NCBI GenBank assembly: GCA_902789345.1
Contig: CADANT010000002.1
Coordinates: 47,222-111,221, forward strand
Direction of reading: 5' to 3'
From: an uncultured Ruminococcus sp.
GTDB lineage: Bacteria > Bacillota > Clostridia > Oscillospirales > Acutalibacteraceae
Length of the DNA stretch: 64,000 nucleotides
The notes beneath the pieces are model-generated. The model saw nothing but the letters and a program-made list of their open reading frames with translations, was not told the origin of the DNA and made no database searches. Position 1 is the first letter of the stretch. The number at the start of each line of letters is the position of its first letter. The position numbers and the translations under genes are program-made. This document shows positions 42,844 through 51,632 of this stretch, in pieces.

Positions 42844-43959
42844 TTAGTTAATTTTTCTTAGCAATACAAATGATGTACCTGCCGATAAAATCAGCGCAAA
42901 TACCATAGCCGCTACCGAAGCGCTGTCGCCTGTAGCTACCTTGCCTGCGGTTTTTGCTACGCTTGTGTTGCCTGCACCGCCGTTTGTGTTGTTACTTCCG
43001 TTATTGCTATTGTCAGACGGTGTTGGATTTGTTGAGTTTGTTGGAGTAGGTGTTGGCACCGTTGGTCCCGGTGTTGGAGCTGTTGGCTCGGTTGGGGCTG
43101 TTGGAACTGTCGGCTCTGTCGGCTCGGTTGGCACTGTCGGCTCCTCCTCAATAATCACATATGGCTTATTGTGTTCTTTAGCCCAAGCTAGAGCATATGA
43201 ATCATTATAAACATAAAGTGTCACGTTTGGACAATTGCTAAAGTCATACTCATCCATCAAAGCAACATCTTTAGAACAGTAAACTTTCTTCAGGTTTTGA
43301 CATAAATCAAATATCGTATCATTAGGTGTCAAATAAACTGGATAATCCGCTTCCTCTAATTTTTTCATTCCTACAAATGCTGCACTTCCTATAGATTCAC
43401 AATCAGAAACAAATTTTAATACTTTTAAAAATTCTTGATTAGCAAAAGCTCTTGTACTTATAAATTTAACCTCACCTGGTACAGTATAATTTGTATCTGT
43501 TTTTTCACGTGGATAACAAAGTATTTTTGTTTTATCCCTGATAAATAAAACTCCATCTATAGATATATAATAAGGGTTGCTCTCATCAACTCTTATTGCT
43601 TTTAAATTACGTATAAAACAAAGTCCTAGACCATCTTCAGACCAAATCGGTGTGATTTTCCTTACATCTTTAGGAATGTATAAGCTTGTTATAGTATAGT
43701 TGCTATAATCCCATTTTAGATCTTCCACAAAACAAAACTCTGAAACTTCTGTTACCGGCTTTCCTTCAATAGTTTCAGGAATAACCACATCAGTTGCAGT
43801 TCCTATATATTTAGTTACAGTGACCTCACCATTACTGATTGTATATTCCCAATCTTTTGTTTTCTCTGTTGCACTTGCCGCAAACGGTATGACGCTGAAT
43901 ATGCCTATTACCATAATCGCTGACAATAACACCGAGGTTATTTTGTTTAATTTTGTCAT
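42844..43959 (-). CDS. Secreted BspA-like leucine-rich-repeat surface protein
   Basis: 371 residues: signal peptide (1-30), BspA-type LRR region (about 45-265) with YTISNGEVTVTKYIGTATDVVIP, SLYIPKDVRKI and YTVPGEVKFISTRAFANQEFLKVLKF, then a linker of PTEPT/PTAPT repeats (about 270-325), an Asn/Ser/Gly stretch, KVATGDSAS and a final hydrophobic helix with RKIN. The TGD-helix-basic tail looks like a sorting-type anchor used by Clostridia rather than a canonical LPXTG. Likely displayed on the cell surface for adhesion or binding. Its LRR part uses AT-rich codons unlike the rest. Divergent from an XRE regulator. Confidence 0.85.
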   Translation of the reverse strand: MTKLNKITSVLLSAIMVIGIFSVIPFAASATEKTKDWEYTISNGEVTVTKYIGTATDVVIPETIEGKPVTEVSEFCFVEDLKWDYSNYTITSLYIPKDVRKITPIWSEDGLGLCFIRNLKAIRVDESNPYYISIDGVLFIRDKTKILCYPREKTDTNYTVPGEVKFISTRAFANQEFLKVLKFVSDCESIGSAAFVGMKKLEEADYPVYLTPNDTIFDLCQNLKKVYCSKDVALMDEYDFSNCPNVTLYVYNDSYALAWAKEHNKPYVIIEEEPTVPTEPTEPTVPTAPTEPTAPTPGPTVPTPTPTNSTNPTPSDNSNNGSNNTNGGAGNTSVAKTAGKVATGDSASVAAMVFALILSAGTSFVLLRKIN

Positions 43960-44022
43960 AATTTTTCCTCCTAAAAAATAAATTTGTACCCATAGTATTA
44001 ATTTATACTATTTACAAGTAAC

Positions 44023-44072
44023 ATTATACTCGTTACGGATAATTTGTCAAGGTGTATGGCATAATATTATAC
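44023..44072. promoter_or_regulatory. Divergent promoters of the BspA-like gene and XRE gene with overlapping -35 boxes
   Basis: Minus strand: -35 TTGACA (44050-44045), 16-nt spacer, -10 TATAAT (44028-44023). Plus strand: -35 TTGTCA (44044-44049), 17-nt spacer, -10 TTATAC (44067-44072). The two -35 boxes occupy the same bases, so polymerase can use only one at a time. Confidence 0.55.
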
Positions 44073-44101
44073 CTATAAATTATACAAAGAGGATAAAAAT
44101 T

Positions 44102-44434
44102 ATGAACAAAATTGCTGAACTTAGAAAAGAAAAAAGAATGAGCCAAATTGCGCTGTCACTGGAGCTTAACCTGTCGCAAAAAATGATAAGCGCCTACGAA
44201 AACGGAAAAAGCGAGCCTAGCATTGCCACCCTAAAGCAAATGGCAGACCTGTTTAAGACCTCCGTTGATTATATTATTGATTATACAGAAGTACGCCAAC
44301 CTATTGATAAACTGGTACAACAACAGCTTTCAGAAGATGAATGTGTACTGCTAAACGGCTTTCGCCGACTGCCTGCAAAGCAGCAAAACATAGCTGTGGG
44401 AGTAATTTTAGGACTAAACTCCGCCATTAAATAA
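44102..44434 (+). CDS. XRE-family transcriptional regulator
   Basis: 110 residues. HTH domain at 1-60: KIAELRKEKRMSQIALSLELNLSQKMISAYENGKSEPS, followed by LKQMADLFKTSVDYIID, the classic Cro/C1 pattern; the C-terminal half is a short helical region probably for dimer formation. A ribosome site AGAGGA precedes the ATG. Its promoter overlaps that of the BspA-like gene, making that gene and itself likely targets. Confidence 0.88.
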   Translation: MNKIAELRKEKRMSQIALSLELNLSQKMISAYENGKSEPSIATLKQMADLFKTSVDYIIDYTEVRQPIDKLVQQQLSEDECVLLNGFRRLPAKQQNIAVGVILGLNSAIK

Positions 44435-44450
44435 TTGCTAAAATATAACA

Positions 44451-44499
44451 AAAGGCTCCGCCCTTTTGACTGTAAATGTCAACCGGGGCGGAGCTTTTT
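44451..44499. terminator. Bidirectional terminator after the XRE gene
   Basis: GCTCCGCCC (44455-44463) pairs with GGGCGGAGC (44486-44494), with an inner TTGAC/GTCAA stem; T-runs lie on both sides, so it also serves the SCP2-like gene on the other strand. Confidence 0.88.
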
Positions 44500-44639
44500 A
44501 ACCGCTTGTTTATTTATAAAAATTAAGGATTTACTAAAATTATACAGACTGTATAATTTTAACCTTACAAAAAATTTTTTAAATTTTAATCTTAAATATT
44601 CACGGCATAAAGAATGCCGCTTGTGGGGCGCTTTGTATA

Positions 44640-44972
44640 TTAATGGCGTGTCCAACCTACTAAACGCTGAATTTCAGACGCCTTGCCCAAGTCGCCCTCT
44701 ACTCTTACCTTGCCTACTGTGTAAGCGGCTACTACATTCATTTCGCCCCTTGCTATCTGCAAAAAGTCGTTAGTATCAGAAATAAACCAAACATCATGGT
44801 CGTTATAGTCATATGGCTCTATGGCAACATTGCCGTCACTAAATTCTATGTAAAAGGTTCCGCCGCCCTCGCCTGTCATAGTAACCTGTATAGCAAGGTG
44901 TCCTCTATAGTCTTGTACATTTGCGTGTGAAAAAATCCCCTTAATTTCATTAAAAGCGTCCTGAAATGTCAT
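44640..44972 (-). CDS. SCP2-like (sterol-carrier-domain) protein
   Basis: 110 residues forming a single SCP2 domain: MTFQDAFNEIKGIF, a beta-sheet with LAIQVTMTGEGGGTFYIEF, then ISDTNDFLQIARGEMNVVAAYTVGKVRVEGDLGKASEIQRL, the segment that closes the hydrophobic pocket in the family. Probably binds a lipid or acyl compound in the cytoplasm; role unknown. Stands alone. Confidence 0.8.
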   Translation of the reverse strand: MTFQDAFNEIKGIFSHANVQDYRGHLAIQVTMTGEGGGTFYIEFSDGNVAIEPYDYNDHDVWFISDTNDFLQIARGEMNVVAAYTVGKVRVEGDLGKASEIQRLVGWTRH

Positions 44973-45238
44973 TGTTGTACCTCCGATATTTTTCTATATA
45001 CCTATACTAATGTATATTCGCTTTTCCGTAAATTATTACACAAAAAACTCTATTTTAAATGATAACATTGGCTTGAAGCAAAATCAAGTGGCAAAAATTA
45101 TTTTGGTAAACTGTGCAAAACGCATATAATATATAGATATTTATTATGATAAATTACAAACGCGCAGTTACTAAATATTGTATTACAGATGAAACTCTTA
45201 CATTATATATTGTATGATTAATCCTTTATCAATATTAA

Positions 45239-45281
45239 AGCCGGCGCACAAGATTTAAAGGTCTTTTGCGCCGGTTTTGTG
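45239..45281. terminator. Terminator of the RND pump gene (possibly bidirectional)
   Basis: CCGGCGCACAAGA pairs with TCTTTTGCGCCGG in the region 45241-45275; TTTTG follows on plus and CTTTAATATT on minus. The gene-free stretch 44973-45238 is AT-rich; on the plus strand it contains TTGGTA (45103-45108), 16 nt, TATAAT (45125-45130), a possible promoter for a short unannotated transcript ending at this hairpin. Confidence 0.75.
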
Positions 45282-45324
45282 TTAAATATCCGCTGGGCTT
45301 GTAATCTTGAAAGCGTGCCTAAAA

Positions 45325-48300
45325 TTAATCGTCGATTTCCTTTAAGTCCTCTTCGCTTACCACACGCATTGGCTTTCTGTTAAACAGGTCATACATAACA
45401 GGCACTATAAACAGCGTCATTATAGTAGCATACAGCAAGCCGCCTATGCACACTATAGCTACAGGCTGCATCATTTCTGCACCCTCGCCTATGCCCAGTG
45501 CCATAGAGAACAGACCTATAATTGTGGTAATGGCTGTCATAAGTATTGGTCGCATTCTTATTTTACCTGCCTGAACCAACGCTTCTTTTTTCTCCATACC
45601 CTCTATGCGCAGCTGGTTAATGTAGTCTACAAGCACAATACCGTTGTTTACTACAACACCGCAGAGCATAACAAAGCCGATAAGTGAAACAACGCTTATG
45701 TCAAAGCCTGTAATAAACAGACCTATAAAGCCGCCGGTAAAGGCAAGAGGGATTGTAAACATAACTATAAACGGTGATTTTAAGCTTTGGAACTGCGCCA
45801 CCATTATCAGGTAAATAAACACTATACCCAATACAAGCATTTTGAACAGCTCAAATACAGATTCCATAGTGGTTTCGCTTTCGCCGCTAAAGTCAATAGT
45901 TATCTCGGAGCCGTGCTGATATTTTTCAACCGCCGACTGAACTCTTGAGGAAACATCGGTTGTAGTGTAGCCGTCCTTAATATCTCCTGTAACGGTTAGG
46001 TAACGCTTTTGGTTTTCTCTGCTGATGGAGCTCATAGAGTCTGCCTTTTTAATGGTAGATATTTCACCTAATGTTATGGTTTTTTCATCGCCCTCGGTTG
46101 TGGTGTAGGTCAGCTTTTGGTCCATAAGCTTTTCAGGGGTAAACTCTTCTTTCTGCTGGTCTACCACAACTACATCTATAGTAGAGCCGTTGTCGGTTGT
46201 AAGAGAGGTAGCTGTGTTTTCGTTCTTAATAAGTGATGCCACCTGCTGGAACACCTGCGCAACAGTTAGGGAATTTTTCATAGCCTTTTCTTTATCTACG
46301 GTTATTCTAAGTTCAGAGGTTGTGTCTGAAATACCGTTGTCGGCTTTTTCGATACCATCTACATCAGAAATTATTTTTGTAATGTCATTTGCCGCCTTTT
46401 GCAGCTTGTCAAGGTCGTCGCAGTATATTTTAACACCTACGCCGCTGCCTGTAAGTGCAGACATAGAGCTCATACTGCCGCCGCTTACGGTTACTTCTGT
46501 ACCGTCCTTAAACATTTCGTCAGCTTGCTTTTGCAGGTCGGTAGAAATTTCGTTGCTTTGCTTTGCAAATTCATCTTTAAGCACCATATATAATGTAGCG
46601 TTTTGCGTATCGGTACTTACGCCCATACCCATAATGCTCATAGAGCTGCCTACCATAGCGCCTACGGTTTCGTATTTGTCGGATTCGTTTATAACTTTTA
46701 ACAGCTTTTCAGAAGCTTTTACAGTATCAGCCATTTTACTGCCCTTTGGCATAGATATGCTTACCTGTATTTCAGAGCTGCTTGCACTTGGCATAAAGCT
46801 GAAGCCCCTTGACAGTGCAAGAGCCGTACTGCCTACAAGAAGTACAAATGCTACAATAAGTGAAATTGCCCTGTGTGCCAAAGTAAAGCGCACTGCCTTT
46901 TCGTAATATTTCAGCATACCGTCCATAAATTTATGTGAGCGTGGCTTTACTTTTTTAAACAAGGATTTACCCATTGCCGGTACAAGTGTAAGTGCCACAA
47001 TCAAACTTGCCATAAGCGAATATGTAATAGTAAGGGCCAGGTCGGAGAAGATTTGTCTTGTTAAGCCCTGTACAAAAACTATAGGCAAGAATACACACAC
47101 TGTAGTAAGTGTAGACGCCGTAATAGCGCCTGCAACCTGTCTTGCGCCGTTCATAGCCGCCTGTACTGCCGACATACCCATATTACGCAGTCGGTAAACA
47201 TTTTCTATAACTACTACCGAGTTATCTACAAGCATACCTACGCCTACCGCCAAGCCGGACAGTGAAATAATATTCAGTGTTACTCCGCTGAAATACATAA
47301 GCACAATGGCAAACACCACCGAAAGCGGTATAGAGCATGCAACTATAAGCGTAGGCTTAATATCCCGCAGGAACAGCAGAAGTATTATAACGGCGAACAC
47401 CGCACCAATTACCAAATTTTCAAGAACATTGTTTATAACAACATTTATATATTCACCCTGGTCCATAAGAACAGTGTAGTTAAAATCCGGGTTATCTTCC
47501 TTTATGCTTTTCAGCTTATTTTCAATGTTTGCACAAACAGTGGCAACGGCAGATTCAGAGGACTTTGTAAAGGACAGCATTACACCGTCACTGCCGTTTA
47601 TTTTAGCGTAAACCTCGTCAGAATTATTCTTCACGAAAACATCTGCAACATCTTTTAGATATATAGGGTCTAAATCGTCCATACCAAGGTCAAACAGCAG
47701 AAGATTTTCAATTTCCTTTTGGTCTGTCAGCTTGTCGCCTACACGCACCAAATACTTGTCGCCGCTTTGGGTTATGTAGCCTGCCGGCATAGAGAAGTTT
47801 TCTGCCGTTAAAATACCGGAAACCATTTCAAGGGTGATGGTTTTTGTAAGGTCGGACTTATCCTTTGTTTCCTTTTGCTTTTCGTCTATAGTATCAAGGG
47901 CTGTTTCAAGCTCCTTTTTTGTAGACTCCAGCTGTGTTTGTGTAGTAGAAAGAGTGGCCTCGTTTACACGCAGCTCAACATAGGCAGAGTTCATTTTGTA
48001 GCTTGCCTCGTCCTTTTGCTTGTTAAGCTCCTGCAAGGCACTGCTTAGTGTTACCGTACCTGCCTCCAGCTGTTTTAGAGTAGTGTTAAGCTTTTCGATA
48101 GCGGCGTCTATTTTGTCTATACCGCCCTTTAGCTCGTCAATGGCATCCTGCAGTGTGTCGGTAGTAAAGCCCTGCTGGCTTAACGACTGCTTAATAGCGT
48201 CCATAGAGCTTTGCAGTGACGCCAGGGTTTGGCTGTACTCGTCAATTTTGTCTGACAAATTTGCAGAGGTAATGCCCATTTCCTTTAGCTGTGCGTCAAT

Positions 48301-49356
48301 CTCCTCAAGCTGCTGCTTTGCCTGGTTGTACTCGTCTGTACCCGGTGTAAGTGTTTCAATAGCGGTGTTCAGACTGTCTACAGTGGTTTTATACGCCTCC
48401 AGCTTAGTTATGGCGGAGGTCATATCCTGCATATTTTTTTGCAGTTCAAGCACTATCTTTTGAATGGACACCAACTGCTGATAGGTGCTTTGCAGCTGTG
48501 TACGCTGAGTTGTCAATGAGGACAGCGTGTTTAGTATCTGCATTTTTCCGCTTAAAATTTCAGACTGCTTTTGGTCAAGCTGGCTTTGTGCAGAGGAAAG
48601 CTGTTGGTTTACCTCTTTACGCTGTTTTTCAAGCTGGTCTTTGCCGTCCTGTATTTTTTGCTGACCCTCTTTTGTTTGCTCCAAGCCGTCATTCAGCTTA
48701 GTAAGGTTTGAGTTAAGCTCGCTTTTTGACTCGTCAAACTTGCTGTCTATGGCGTCCTGCACCTTTTTATTAATCTTTTTAAGTTTCTTCTGATTAATAG
48801 ATACATTAATGCCCTCTTCAACATCGCCTATAGTAGAAATTGAGGCAACGCCGTCTACACCCTCAAGCTGGTTAAGCAGAGTATTGTTTACATAATTGGT
48901 GAGCTCTGCTACCTCCATACCCTTTACATCAACAGCAACAACAGACGCCGGCATCATATCCGGGTTAATTTTCATAAGGGTTGGCGTACCTACGGTATCG
49001 TCCCAGTTTCCCTCAAGAGTGTCTATTTTACCGCTTACATCTACTGTAGCAGTATCCATATTGGTACCGTCTTCATATTCTATAGTAACCATAGAATAGT
49101 TGTCGCTTGATGTAGAGGTAATCTCCTTTACACCGTCAAGAGTAGCCAACGCCTGCTCTAAAGGCTTGGTTACGGTTGTTTCTACAAGCTCAGGACTTGC
49201 ACCGGGATATGTAGTTATAACTATCATATACGGGAAATCCATATTTGGCATTAGGTTTGGTGTCATACCTATAAACGAAACAACGCCAAGCACTATAACC
49301 ATTATTACGGCTACCAGCACCGTAAACGGCTTTTTAACACTGAATTTTGATAACAT
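45325..49356 (-). CDS. RND-superfamily efflux transporter with extracellular coiled-coil insert
   Basis: 1343 residues, larger than the usual 1030 of AcrB-like pumps. First membrane helix at 13-32, then porter domain (PGASPELVETTVTKPLEQALATLDGV). Residues about 200-515 form a long coiled coil rich in Gln, Leu, Lys and Glu. The rest follows the HAE-type layout: helices with DNSVVVIENVYRLR and VNNGIVLVDYINQLR (proton relay region) and a second porter half. Exports drugs or lipophilic compounds using the proton gradient. No adaptor (MFP) or outer-membrane gene is adjacent, as expected for a Gram-positive. Its ribosome site AGGAGG lies in the last codons of the TetR gene 2 nt upstream. Confidence 0.9.
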   Translation of the reverse strand: MLSKFSVKKPFTVLVAVIMVIVLGVVSFIGMTPNLMPNMDFPYMIVITTYPGASPELVETTVTKPLEQALATLDGVKEITSTSSDNYSMVTIEYEDGTNMDTATVDVSGKIDTLEGNWDDTVGTPTLMKINPDMMPASVVAVDVKGMEVAELTNYVNNTLLNQLEGVDGVASISTIGDVEEGINVSINQKKLKKINKKVQDAIDSKFDESKSELNSNLTKLNDGLEQTKEGQQKIQDGKDQLEKQRKEVNQQLSSAQSQLDQKQSEILSGKMQILNTLSSLTTQRTQLQSTYQQLVSIQKIVLELQKNMQDMTSAITKLEAYKTTVDSLNTAIETLTPGTDEYNQAKQQLEEIDAQLKEMGITSANLSDKIDEYSQTLASLQSSMDAIKQSLSQQGFTTDTLQDAIDELKGGIDKIDAAIEKLNTTLKQLEAGTVTLSSALQELNKQKDEASYKMNSAYVELRVNEATLSTTQTQLESTKKELETALDTIDEKQKETKDKSDLTKTITLEMVSGILTAENFSMPAGYITQSGDKYLVRVGDKLTDQKEIENLLLFDLGMDDLDPIYLKDVADVFVKNNSDEVYAKINGSDGVMLSFTKSSESAVATVCANIENKLKSIKEDNPDFNYTVLMDQGEYINVVINNVLENLVIGAVFAVIILLLFLRDIKPTLIVACSIPLSVVFAIVLMYFSGVTLNIISLSGLAVGVGMLVDNSVVVIENVYRLRNMGMSAVQAAMNGARQVAGAITASTLTTVCVFLPIVFVQGLTRQIFSDLALTITYSLMASLIVALTLVPAMGKSLFKKVKPRSHKFMDGMLKYYEKAVRFTLAHRAISLIVAFVLLVGSTALALSRGFSFMPSASSSEIQVSISMPKGSKMADTVKASEKLLKVINESDKYETVGAMVGSSMSIMGMGVSTDTQNATLYMVLKDEFAKQSNEISTDLQKQADEMFKDGTEVTVSGGSMSSMSALTGSGVGVKIYCDDLDKLQKAANDITKIISDVDGIEKADNGISDTTSELRITVDKEKAMKNSLTVAQVFQQVASLIKNENTATSLTTDNGSTIDVVVVDQQKEEFTPEKLMDQKLTYTTTEGDEKTITLGEISTIKKADSMSSISRENQKRYLTVTGDIKDGYTTTDVSSRVQSAVEKYQHGSEITIDFSGESETTMESVFELFKMLVLGIVFIYLIMVAQFQSLKSPFIVMFTIPLAFTGGFIGLFITGFDISVVSLIGFVMLCGVVVNNGIVLVDYINQLRIEGMEKKEALVQAGKIRMRPILMTAITTIIGLFSMALGIGEGAEMMQPVAIVCIGGLLYATIMTLFIVPVMYDLFNRKPMRVVSEEDLKEIDD

Positions 49357-49358
49357 CT

Positions 49359-49967
49359 TTACCTCCTGTAAAAACCGTTCTTCATTAAAAGAAGCATATG
49401 GTCTAATTTATTCTTAACAGCCGCAGCGTCCCTTTTCATTACGAAAATTTCAAACCACGACTTGCAAAGCACTGCGCCTATTATTTCCAGCATAACCTCT
49501 ATGTCGTTTTTACTTTCAATATTTAACAGGTCTTTATTTACCAGCTGCATAATCTCTTGAATAATGGGTTCACCCTGGGGACAGGATTTTTCAATTAAAA
49601 ACTGACTGTTATAGTTGGTAAAGCTAAACACTGTTTTAAATGCCGATGCATAATACTGCTTTGCGGAAACCTCCACAACATAGTCAAACACCATTTTGCA
49701 GGCGGCAATTAAATCCCCCTCTGCCTCATTTAGTGCGGATTTACAAGCGTTATACATATCTAACCTAAAATCCTCAAGTATTAAATGAAACAAATCTGTT
49801 TTGTTGTCAAAGTATTGGTAAAAACTTCCACGGGATATTTGTGCCGTATGAACTATGCGGTTTATTGAAATATCCTCAAAGTCATATTTGTCAATTTCAC
49901 TTATTATAGCCTTTAATATTCTTTCTTTTTTATCGTTTGGAAGATTGTAGTAGGTCTGCTTTATCAA
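49359..49967 (-). CDS. TetR/AcrR-family repressor of the RND pump
   Basis: 202 residues. N-terminal TetR HTH (about 10-57): KKERILKAIISEIDKYDFEDISINRIVHTAQISRGSFYQYFDNKTDLF in pieces; the remaining helices form a ligand pocket. The stop codon overlaps the Shine-Dalgarno of the pump gene, so the two are translationally coupled. A palindromic operator sits just downstream of its promoter, so autorepression of regulator and pump together is likely, relieved by pump substrates. Confidence 0.9.
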   Translation of the reverse strand: MIKQTYYNLPNDKKERILKAIISEIDKYDFEDISINRIVHTAQISRGSFYQYFDNKTDLFHLILEDFRLDMYNACKSALNEAEGDLIAACKMVFDYVVEVSAKQYYASAFKTVFSFTNYNSQFLIEKSCPQGEPIIQEIMQLVNKDLLNIESKNDIEVMLEIIGAVLCKSWFEIFVMKRDAAAVKNKLDHMLLLMKNGFYRR

Positions 49968-50019
49968 ACATTCTTCCCCTCCTTGTTTAATTCTGCACTA
50001 ACACACTATGGTTATGTAA

Positions 50020-50073
50020 ATGACAACTTGTCATATTACTGATAATTATAAATAAATTATGTGCAAATGTCAA
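50020..50073 (-). promoter_or_regulatory. Promoter and TetR-type operator of the tetR-RND operon
   Basis: Minus strand: consensus -35 TTGACA (50073-50068), 17-nt spacer, consensus -10 TATAAT (50050-50045). The 15-bp palindrome ATGACAACTTGTCAT (50020-50034) lies 10 nt beyond the -10, over the transcribed start region. Confidence 0.75.
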
Positions 50074-50155
50074 TAAAATGTTACAAACAACATATACATT
50101 ATTAACAAATTGGTAATTTCTACAACAAATATACAAAAATAGTCACGGTTTTTCC

Positions 50156-50184
50156 TTGACCTTATGTGCAAAAAGTAATATAAT
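50156..50184 (+). promoter_or_regulatory. Promoter of the CPA2 antiporter gene
   Basis: -35 TTGACC (50156-50161), 17-nt spacer, consensus -10 TATAAT (50179-50184). The 75-nt leader has a small CAGCC/GGCTG hairpin. Confidence 0.7.
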
Positions 50185-50263
50185 AGCTTACGAACGCGCA
50201 ACAGCCCGTTTTATGCAGGCTGCTTGGCAATTTCAGTCTAAGAAGAAAAGAGGGGGAAATATA

Positions 50264-51517
50264 ATGGAACAATATATGTTTATACTTAACATAGCTCTTA
50301 TTCTTATTTCCACAAAAATTTTTGGTTTAATATTCAAACGCTTCCATATGCCGCAGGTAGTAGGCGCTTTGCTGGCAGGCTTAATACTTGGCCCTGCTGT
50401 ACTGGGCGTACTGCACGAGGACGACTTTATAAGTCAGGTATCCTCGCTGGGCGTTATAGTGCTTATGTTCTCTGCCGGACTGGAAACAGACATAAAAGAG
50501 TTTAAAAAGACCGGTAAAGCCTCAGCCATAATAGCACTGCTGGGCGTTATAGTACCGCTTATAGGCGGCTATCTGCTTACAGCACTTATTATACCGCCTA
50601 CACAGGGCGACAGCTCTCAGCTTACATTCTTAAAGCAAATGTTTATCGGCGTAATTTTAACGGCTACTTCGGTAAGTATTACGGTAGAAACCCTAAAAGA
50701 AATGGGCAAACTAAACACCCGTGCCGGCAACGCCATATTGGGCGCCGCCATTATTGACGATATTTTGGGCATTGTAGCTCTTACCATTATTTCAAGCTTT
50801 GCCGACCCTAATGTCGATATGCTGGTGGTATTCCTAAAGATACTTGGTTTCTTTGCATTCTCCGGCGGTGCAGGCTTTGTGTGCTACAAGCTGTTCTCAA
50901 TGTATATGGACCGCTACAAAAAGGACTACAGAAGATTTGTTATACTTGCCTTTACCTTCTGTCTGCTAATGGCGTGGATGTCTGAGGTTGTGTTCGGCGT
51001 AGCAGATATTACCGGTGCGTATATAGCCGGCTTGATACTGTCCAACACCAGCAGGCGTGAGTATTTGGGAATGCGTTTCGACACCCTTTCTTATATGCTG
51101 TTGTCGCCTATCTTCTTTGCAAGCATCGGTCTAAAGGTAGAACTGCCTGCAATGTCCGCTACAATTATTATATTTGCCGTTTTACTGGCAATAATAGCCG
51201 TAATAACAAAAATGATTGGTTGTGGCTTAGGCGCTAAGCTGTGCGGCTTTACAAACAAAGAAAGCCTACAGGTAGGTGCGGGAATGATTTCCCGTGGTGA
51301 GGTTGCACTTATTGTTGCCGACAAAGGACTTTCAATGGGACTAATGGACAAAGACCTGTTTGCACCTATTGTAATAGTCGTAGTAGTAACAACTATAGTA
51401 GCCCCGGTAATACTGAAATTTGTATTTGCAGATAAAAATAACAAAAACAAGGGCAAACAGCCAAAACCGGAGCCTGTGTACGAAACACCTGAACAAATGG
51501 GTGAATCCATTATATAA
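50264..51517 (+). CDS. CPA2-family cation:proton antiporter (Kef/Nha-like)
   Basis: 417 residues from the ATG at 50264, which follows AGAGGGGG; the frame open to 50156 begins inside the promoter. About 12 membrane helices with the family landmarks HMPQVVGALLAGLILGP (near 25-40), SAGLETD, and AIIDDILGIVAL (near 163), whose Asp residues carry the ions. No TrkA-N/RCK domain follows; the tail is short and basic with Pro. Likely Na+/H+ or K+/H+ exchange. Monocistronic, with a compact terminator. Confidence 0.88.
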   Translation: MEQYMFILNIALILISTKIFGLIFKRFHMPQVVGALLAGLILGPAVLGVLHEDDFISQVSSLGVIVLMFSAGLETDIKEFKKTGKASAIIALLGVIVPLIGGYLLTALIIPPTQGDSSQLTFLKQMFIGVILTATSVSITVETLKEMGKLNTRAGNAILGAAIIDDILGIVALTIISSFADPNVDMLVVFLKILGFFAFSGGAGFVCYKLFSMYMDRYKKDYRRFVILAFTFCLLMAWMSEVVFGVADITGAYIAGLILSNTSRREYLGMRFDTLSYMLLSPIFFASIGLKVELPAMSATIIIFAVLLAIIAVITKMIGCGLGAKLCGFTNKESLQVGAGMISRGEVALIVADKGLSMGLMDKDLFAPIVIVVVVTTIVAPVILKFVFADKNNKNKGKQPKPEPVYETPEQMGESII

Positions 51518-51540
51518 AATATTAAATATTAAACTATTTG

Positions 51541-51567
51541 GGAGGCAGTAAAATCTGCCTCCTTTTT
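51541..51567 (+). terminator. Terminator of the antiporter gene
   Basis: GGAGGCAG (51541-51548) pairs with CTGCCTCC (51555-51562), followed by TTTTTC. Confidence 0.88.
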
Positions 51568-51569
51568 CA

Positions 51570-51598
51570 TTGCAATAAAATTCAAAATAGAATATACT
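51570..51598 (+). promoter_or_regulatory. Promoter of the BceRS-like operon
   Basis: -35 TTGCAA (51570-51575), 17-nt spacer, -10 TATACT (51593-51598), directly behind the antiporter terminator. Confidence 0.6.
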
Positions 51599-51632
51599 GA
51601 AAACAATAAAAATAACAAACGAGGTACAAGCT

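Noticed and set aside
46190..46906. 238-codon plus-strand ORF inside the RND gene
   Set aside because: Opposite-strand shadow with Ser/Ile/Leu-rich composition and no ribosome site or domain.
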